DNA of 35,924 nt from Acidovorax sp. CCYZU-2555 (GTDB lineage Bacteria > Pseudomonadota > Gammaproteobacteria > Burkholderiales > Burkholderiaceae_C), in assembly GCF_018413525.1 (NCBI RefSeq), contig NZ_JAHCDD010000063.1:1-35924 (forward strand), given 5' to 3'. Shown piece by piece: positions 32,179 to 35,924 of the stretch. Position 1 is the stretch's first letter. Every line of letters starts with the position of its first letter. Under the pieces are notes generated by a model. That model saw only the letters and a program-made list of their open reading frames with translations. It ran no database searches and was not told the origin of the DNA. The translations under genes were made by a program, and so were the position numbers.

Positions 32179-33504
32179 TTATTGGGCGCGCACCACGCGC
32201 CAGATCACGTTGCCGACGTCGTCGGCGACCAGCAACGCGCCCTTGGCATCGAGCGCCACGCCCACGGGGCGGCCATGGGCCTTGCCGTCCTTGTTGAGAA
32301 AGCCGCCCAGAAACTGCACGGGCGCACCCGATGGGCGCCCCGCGGCAAACGGCACGAACACCACGTTGTAGCCCGTGAGTTCCTTGCGGTTCCACGAACC
32401 ATGCTGGCCGATGAAAGCGCCGCTGGCATAGGGCGCGGGCATGCGCGCATCCGAGAACGCCAGGCCCAGCGGCGCGACATGCGAGCCCAGGCCGAAGTCG
32501 GGCGCAATGGCCTTGGCCACCATGTCCGGGTTGGCCGGTTGCACGCGCTCGTCGACGTTCTGGCCCCAGTAGCTCCAGGGCCAGCCGTAGAAAGCGCCGT
32601 CCTTGACCGAAGTCAGGTAGTCGGGCACCAGTTCATTGCCCAGTTCGTCGCGTTCGTTGACAACCGTCCACAAAGCTTTCGACTCGGGCTCCCAGCCCAG
32701 GCCATTGGGGTTGCGCAGGCCGCTGGCGAACAGCCGCTTGCTGCCCGTGGCCAGGTCCACTTCCCAGATGGCGGCACGGCCTTCTTCCGACGCCATGCCG
32801 TTGTCGCCGATATTGCTGTTCGAGCCCACGGTCGCATAGAGCTTGCTGCCGTCGGCGCTGGCGATGATGTTCTTGGTCCAGTGGTGGTTCGCGCCGGCCG
32901 GCAGATCGGTCACCTTGACGGGCGTGGCCGAGATAGTCGTCTGCCCGGTTTCGTACGGCACCTTGACGATGGCGTCGGCATTGGCGATGTACAGCTGATT
33001 GCCGACCAGCGCCATGCCGTAAGGCGAGACCAGACCTTGGAGGAAGATGGACCGCGTTTCGGCCACGCCATCGCCGTCTGCATCGCGCAGCAGCGTGATG
33101 CGGTTGGCGCTGGGCGTGCCCGCGCCCGCGCGCTTCATCACCATTCCCATGGCCTTGCCGCGCAGGCCATCGGCATGCACGTTCTTCGCGCCGGGCGCGG
33201 GCTCGGGCTTGTTGCTTTCAGCGACCAGTACATCGCCATTGGGCAGCACCTGCACCCAGCGCGGGTGGTCCAGGCCCGCGGCCAGCGCCGTGACCTTGAA
33301 GCCTTCCACGGCCTGCGGCTGCACGCCTTCGGGCCAGCCCAGCGCGGGCGCGATGTTGACGGTGGGCAGCAGCCCCTTCTTTTCCGGCGCGGGCAGCTGC
33401 GGGTTGGGACCCAGACCGGGGCCTGCAATCTGTTGGGCCGAAACGCCGGCCATGCTGCCGACCAGGGCCAACAGCAGGCAAAGGGAGTGGGAGTGCTTTT
33501 TCAT
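32179..33504 (-). CDS. Exported sorbosone/glucose dehydrogenase-like beta-propeller (PQQ-type)
   Basis: A 441-residue protein with a signal peptide (MKKHSHSLCLLLALVG, cleavage near VSAQQ), so it is periplasmic. The body is a six-bladed propeller of the GSDH (L-sorbosone / soluble glucose dehydrogenase) family: LDHPRWVQVLPNGDVLVAE, GLVSPYGMALVGNQLYIAN, ANHHWTKNIIASADGSKLY, VGSNSNIGDNGM, GLRNPNGLGWEP, WTVVNERDELG, FYGWPWSYWGQ and GQHGSWNR. PQQ and calcium binding are expected for the family but not proven here. The natural substrate is unknown. An in-frame GTG at 33531 is possible but lies before the signal peptide; the ATG at 33504 is preferred. Confidence 0.9.
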   Translation of the reverse strand: MKKHSHSLCLLLALVGSMAGVSAQQIAGPGLGPNPQLPAPEKKGLLPTVNIAPALGWPEGVQPQAVEGFKVTALAAGLDHPRWVQVLPNGDVLVAESNKPEPAPGAKNVHADGLRGKAMGMVMKRAGAGTPSANRITLLRDADGDGVAETRSIFLQGLVSPYGMALVGNQLYIANADAIVKVPYETGQTTISATPVKVTDLPAGANHHWTKNIIASADGSKLYATVGSNSNIGDNGMASEEGRAAIWEVDLATGSKRLFASGLRNPNGLGWEPESKALWTVVNERDELGNELVPDYLTSVKDGAFYGWPWSYWGQNVDERVQPANPDMVAKAIAPDFGLGSHVAPLGLAFSDARMPAPYASGAFIGQHGSWNRKELTGYNVVFVPFAAGRPSGAPVQFLGGFLNKDGKAHGRPVGVALDAKGALLVADDVGNVIWRVVRAQ

Positions 33505-33603
33505 GCGCCCAGTATCGGTGGACGGTTTCACGCCGCCCTGTAGTCCGAAACCGCAAGCAGCAGCCGCCCATGCACGCGCACAAGCAAAGCATGGGCACCA
33601 TGC

Positions 33604-33641
33604 AAAAAAGCCAGGCGTGCCCCGAGGGACACGCCTGGCTT
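33604..33641 (-). terminator. Intrinsic terminator downstream of the nucleotidase gene
   Basis: A perfect 12-bp stem (33608-33619 with 33630-33641) and a 10-base loop; on the minus strand it is followed by a run of T (33609-33604). It begins 32 bases after the stop codon of the nucleotidase gene and separates it from the dehydrogenase gene, which should therefore have its own promoter in the next 100 bases. Confidence 0.92.
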
Positions 33642-33672
33642 GCGCAGCGGCGCGCCAGCGCGCCGCGACCGT

Positions 33673-35613
33673 TCAGGGCTGGACGTACGACTTGGTGCTG
33701 TAAAGCGCCGAGTCGAGCTTGCGCAACACCGGCAGATTGCTGGTCGCATCCTTGGTCTGCTTGTCGATGTAGGACTGGAACACATCGGAGTCGAGCACGC
33801 CGATGTCGAGGCGGCGCGCAGCGGGCACGGCTGCCAGCGTCGTGTAGCCGTCACCGCCGGTGGCGTTGAAGCTCAGCACGAACAGCTTGTAGGTCTTCGT
33901 CAGATCAAGCACGCGCCACACGCCGGTGGCCGCGTCGCGCACCTCGACGTTGGACACGCGGCTGCCGCGCGCCAGGGTAGCGTTCACATCGAAGCGCATG
34001 CCGCCGGTGTACGGGTAGGGGCCGGTGGAGCCACCGGGGCCGTACACAGCCTGCATGCCGTCTTCCAGCATGTTCTTCACTTCCTGGCCGGTGACGTCCA
34101 GACGGAACAGCATGTTGCCGAAAGGCAGCACTTCAATGACGTTGGCAGCCGTCACATTGCCGTTCAAAGGCACGCGCACGCCACCACCGCTTTGCAGCGA
34201 AATGTCGGCGCCGCCGTAGTTCGCGTTGGCCACTTCCAGGTAGGCCTGGGCCACGAGCTGCTGGATGTCGCCACCCCGCAGGCTCACATCGCCCTGCGTA
34301 TTGCAGGCCACGCTGGAGCGGGAGTAGTCGGAAGTGCCGACACCGCCCGGAACACGGCGCGAGCACAGTTCCGCGGGCACCGTCGCAACCAGACTCTTGC
34401 TGAAGACGTCGACCTTGTCCTTGAACGGTTTGAGCGTGGCCGCGGCGGTGGCGCTGGGCGCCGTGACGCGCAGGAAACCGCTGGCTTTCAGATCCGCCTG
34501 GATATTTGTCTTCTGCTCTTCGGTCGCCGCCTTGCCGGCCACGGTGAAGGTGTCGCCGATCAGCACATGCGGCGTGCCTACGCAGCGCGTCACGTCGCCG
34601 TTGGCGTCGAACGATACCTTGAGCTCACCCACCACCTGGCTGTACTCCCAGGCCTGCACCAGACAGACCTGCTTGCCGTCCTTGTTAGTGAGCTGTGTCG
34701 GATAGGCGCCGGCCGGCGAGCCCACGCCATAGGTGGCGAGGCTTGCGGGGCCGAGCAGCGTGTGCGAGTCGGCACCGACGACCACGTCCACGCCGCTGAG
34801 CTTGGGGATCACGGTCTTGTCGTAGTCGTAGCCGATATGGCTCATCACCACGATCTTGTTGACGCCCTTGGCGCGCAGTGCATCGATCTCGCGCTGCGCG
34901 GCCACGGTTTCGTCTTCGAACGTGGTGTCGGCGTCAGGGCTCGACGAGGCCTTGGTCTTGCCGGCAATGGTCAGGCCGACCACGCCGATCGACTGGCCGC
35001 TGCGCTGCAGCACGACCGACTTGTTGACATAGCCCGGCGCCTTGGCCGGCAGCAGCGCGGAGTTCGCGCCGAAATTGACGTTGGCGCTGAGCACCGGCGT
35101 CTTGCAGCTGCCCTTGTGCAGCAGGTCGATGAAGCTCTTGAGGCTGGTGTCGCCCTTGTCGAACTCGTGGTTGCCCAGCGTGAACGCGTCGAAGCAGACG
35201 GTGTTCATCATCGCCGCGTCGGCTTCGCCGTTGGCGCCCGCGCGGTTGAAGTACAGCGTGCCGGTCTGGGCATCGCCGGCGTGCAGCTTGAGCACATTCG
35301 TCGACTGGGCCGCGAGCGACTCGATGGCGGCAGTCACGCGCGGGAAGCCGCCTGCATCGGCGACCACGGCGCTGGTCGTGCCGGCCGCGGTCTTGAGCTG
35401 CAGTGTCTTGCTCTTGCTGTCGAGGTTGGAATGATGGTCGTTGATGTGCAGGATGGTCAGATCCATGGGCTGGGCGGCGACGCTGTCGCCACCTGTACCG
35501 CCACCGCCGTCGCCACCACCGCAAGCCGTCAGCACGGCGGAAACCACCAGACCCAGGGAAAGAACGTAAGGAGTGCGTTTCAAGGACTGTCTTTCAGGAT
35601 GCAAAGCGCACAT
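33673..35613 (-). CDS. 5'-nucleotidase-like metallophosphatase lipoprotein
   Basis: A 646-residue protein with an N-terminal signal ending in a lipobox, VLTACGGG, and then a Gly/Asp-rich spacer. The metallophosphoesterase domain (about 50-330) shows LTILHINDHHSNLD, LKLHAGDAQTG, FTLGNHEFDKG, IVVMSHIGYDYD and GADSHTLL, which carry the metal ligands. The C-terminal 5'-nucleotidase domain (about 385-610) has LRGGDIQQLVAQAY, ISLQSGGGVRVPL, VLPFGNMLFRLDVTG and FNATGGDGY for nucleoside binding. It should hydrolyse extracellular nucleotides or UDP-sugars. A TTG at 35583 would remove ten residues and still keep the lipobox; the ATG at 35613 has GGGA six bases upstream. Confidence 0.92.
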   Translation of the reverse strand: MCALHPERQSLKRTPYVLSLGLVVSAVLTACGGGDGGGGTGGDSVAAQPMDLTILHINDHHSNLDSKSKTLQLKTAAGTTSAVVADAGGFPRVTAAIESLAAQSTNVLKLHAGDAQTGTLYFNRAGANGEADAAMMNTVCFDAFTLGNHEFDKGDTSLKSFIDLLHKGSCKTPVLSANVNFGANSALLPAKAPGYVNKSVVLQRSGQSIGVVGLTIAGKTKASSSPDADTTFEDETVAAQREIDALRAKGVNKIVVMSHIGYDYDKTVIPKLSGVDVVVGADSHTLLGPASLATYGVGSPAGAYPTQLTNKDGKQVCLVQAWEYSQVVGELKVSFDANGDVTRCVGTPHVLIGDTFTVAGKAATEEQKTNIQADLKASGFLRVTAPSATAAATLKPFKDKVDVFSKSLVATVPAELCSRRVPGGVGTSDYSRSSVACNTQGDVSLRGGDIQQLVAQAYLEVANANYGGADISLQSGGGVRVPLNGNVTAANVIEVLPFGNMLFRLDVTGQEVKNMLEDGMQAVYGPGGSTGPYPYTGGMRFDVNATLARGSRVSNVEVRDAATGVWRVLDLTKTYKLFVLSFNATGGDGYTTLAAVPAARRLDIGVLDSDVFQSYIDKQTKDATSNLPVLRKLDSALYSTKSYVQP

Positions 35614-35670
35614 GTTGTCCCGCGCTCATGAAACCCTTATGACACTCCCTGTGCCGCCCGACTGCAGGCT

Positions 35671-35924
35671 TCAGCCGCCCATCCATGCCGGCAGCCAGCG
35701 CACCAGCGCCATGCCGACCAGCCCCTGGGCCACGACGCCGTGGAACATCAGCGCCGTGTTGTCGAGCGTGGCGCGCGCATTGGTGCGCAGTCGGCCGGCA
35801 AATGAGCGCGCGAGCACATAGCCGCCCATGACCAGCAGCACCAGCGCGTGAAAGCCCTGCCAGGCAACGAGCGCAGCGACCGTGGCGCTCCAGGCATCGG
35901 CGCGCGGTGCGAGGCCGTTTTGCA
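35671..35924 (-). CDS. Cytochrome c oxidase subunit, C-terminal end (probably fused subunit I/III), partial
   Basis: The minus-strand frame enters from the right edge and ends at TGA 35673-35671, giving 83 residues. It shows two hydrophobic segments: WSATVAALVAWQGFHALVLL and FHGVVAQGLVGMALVRW, joined by a loop with GRLRTNARATLDNTALM. This pattern, with the His of the last helix, matches the COX3-like end of fused cytochrome c oxidase subunit I/III proteins. It would belong to a membrane terminal oxidase. Only the tail is visible, so the subfamily is inferred. No terminator is obvious in the 57 bases to the next gene on the same strand. Confidence 0.7.
   Translation of the reverse strand, partial: QNGLAPRADAWSATVAALVAWQGFHALVLLVMGGYVLARSFAGRLRTNARATLDNTALMFHGVVAQGLVGMALVRWLPAWMGG

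Noticed and set aside
31120..33543. An 807-codon plus-strand frame over the transporter and the opposite dehydrogenase gene
   Set aside because: The dehydrogenase on the minus strand has a signal peptide and complete family motifs, and the transporter uses another plus frame. This frame is a shadow of both.
33640..35631. A 663-codon plus-strand frame opposite the nucleotidase gene
   Set aside because: The minus-strand frame has metal-binding motifs, a lipobox and a matching terminator. The plus frame is His/Arg/Val-rich and has no recognisable domain.

Overview
The window is about 36 kb of GC-rich bacterial DNA that reads as a betaproteobacterium of the order Burkholderiales, probably Comamonadaceae-like. 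The reasons are codon use rich in G and C, a Burkholderiales-type tad locus that includes a DUF3613 gene, and the general gene repertoire. This placement is inference from gene content. No rRNA, CRISPR array, insertion sequence, integrase or prophage gene was seen.

Left arm (1-5129): the C-terminal part of a very repetitive Gly/Leu/Val-rich surface-type protein enters from the left edge. It shows repeats on three scales. It is followed by a strong hairpin, a Pal/OmpA-like lipoprotein and an unrecognised 322-residue protein. Then come a palindromic intergenic element and roughly 800 bases of A+T-rich DNA without a convincing gene. That stretch holds candidate regulatory sites, including an Fnr/Crp-type box.

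Type I secretion operon (5130-9951): an ABC transporter, an HlyD-type adaptor and a TolC-type outer-membrane channel with overlapping start and stop codons, a LapB/LapC/LapE-like exporter. The repetitive protein to the left is a possible but unproven substrate.

Tad (Flp) pilus locus (10041-about 24416): flp pilin, TadV/CpaA prepilin peptidase, CpaB/RcpC, secretin CpaC/RcpA, TadZ/CpaE, ATPase TadA/CpaF, TadB, TadC, TadD lipoprotein, a DUF3613 protein, two TadE/F-type pseudopilins and a large TadG-like protein. It ends with a sigma-54 activator that has a degenerate receiver domain. A GT4-type glycosyltransferase follows with a 4-base stop/start overlap. The locus should build a thin adhesive pilus; the activator may control it, and one sigma-54-like site is present just after flp.

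Envelope-sensing module (25838-29526): a promoter-like sequence with a perfect 13-bp palindrome precedes a CHASE2 membrane protein with no output domain, a small secreted protein and an M48 metalloprotease lipoprotein, all overlapping. A bidirectional terminator is shared with a convergent tRNA-His(GTG).

Right arm (29884-35924): an exported two-domain rhodanese and a YeeE/YedE-type transporter (thiosulfate/sulfur handling). On the minus strand lie an exported sorbosone/glucose dehydrogenase-like beta-propeller, a 5'-nucleotidase-like lipoprotein with a clear terminator, and the C-terminal end of a cytochrome c oxidase subunit (probably a fused I/III type) that runs off the right edge.
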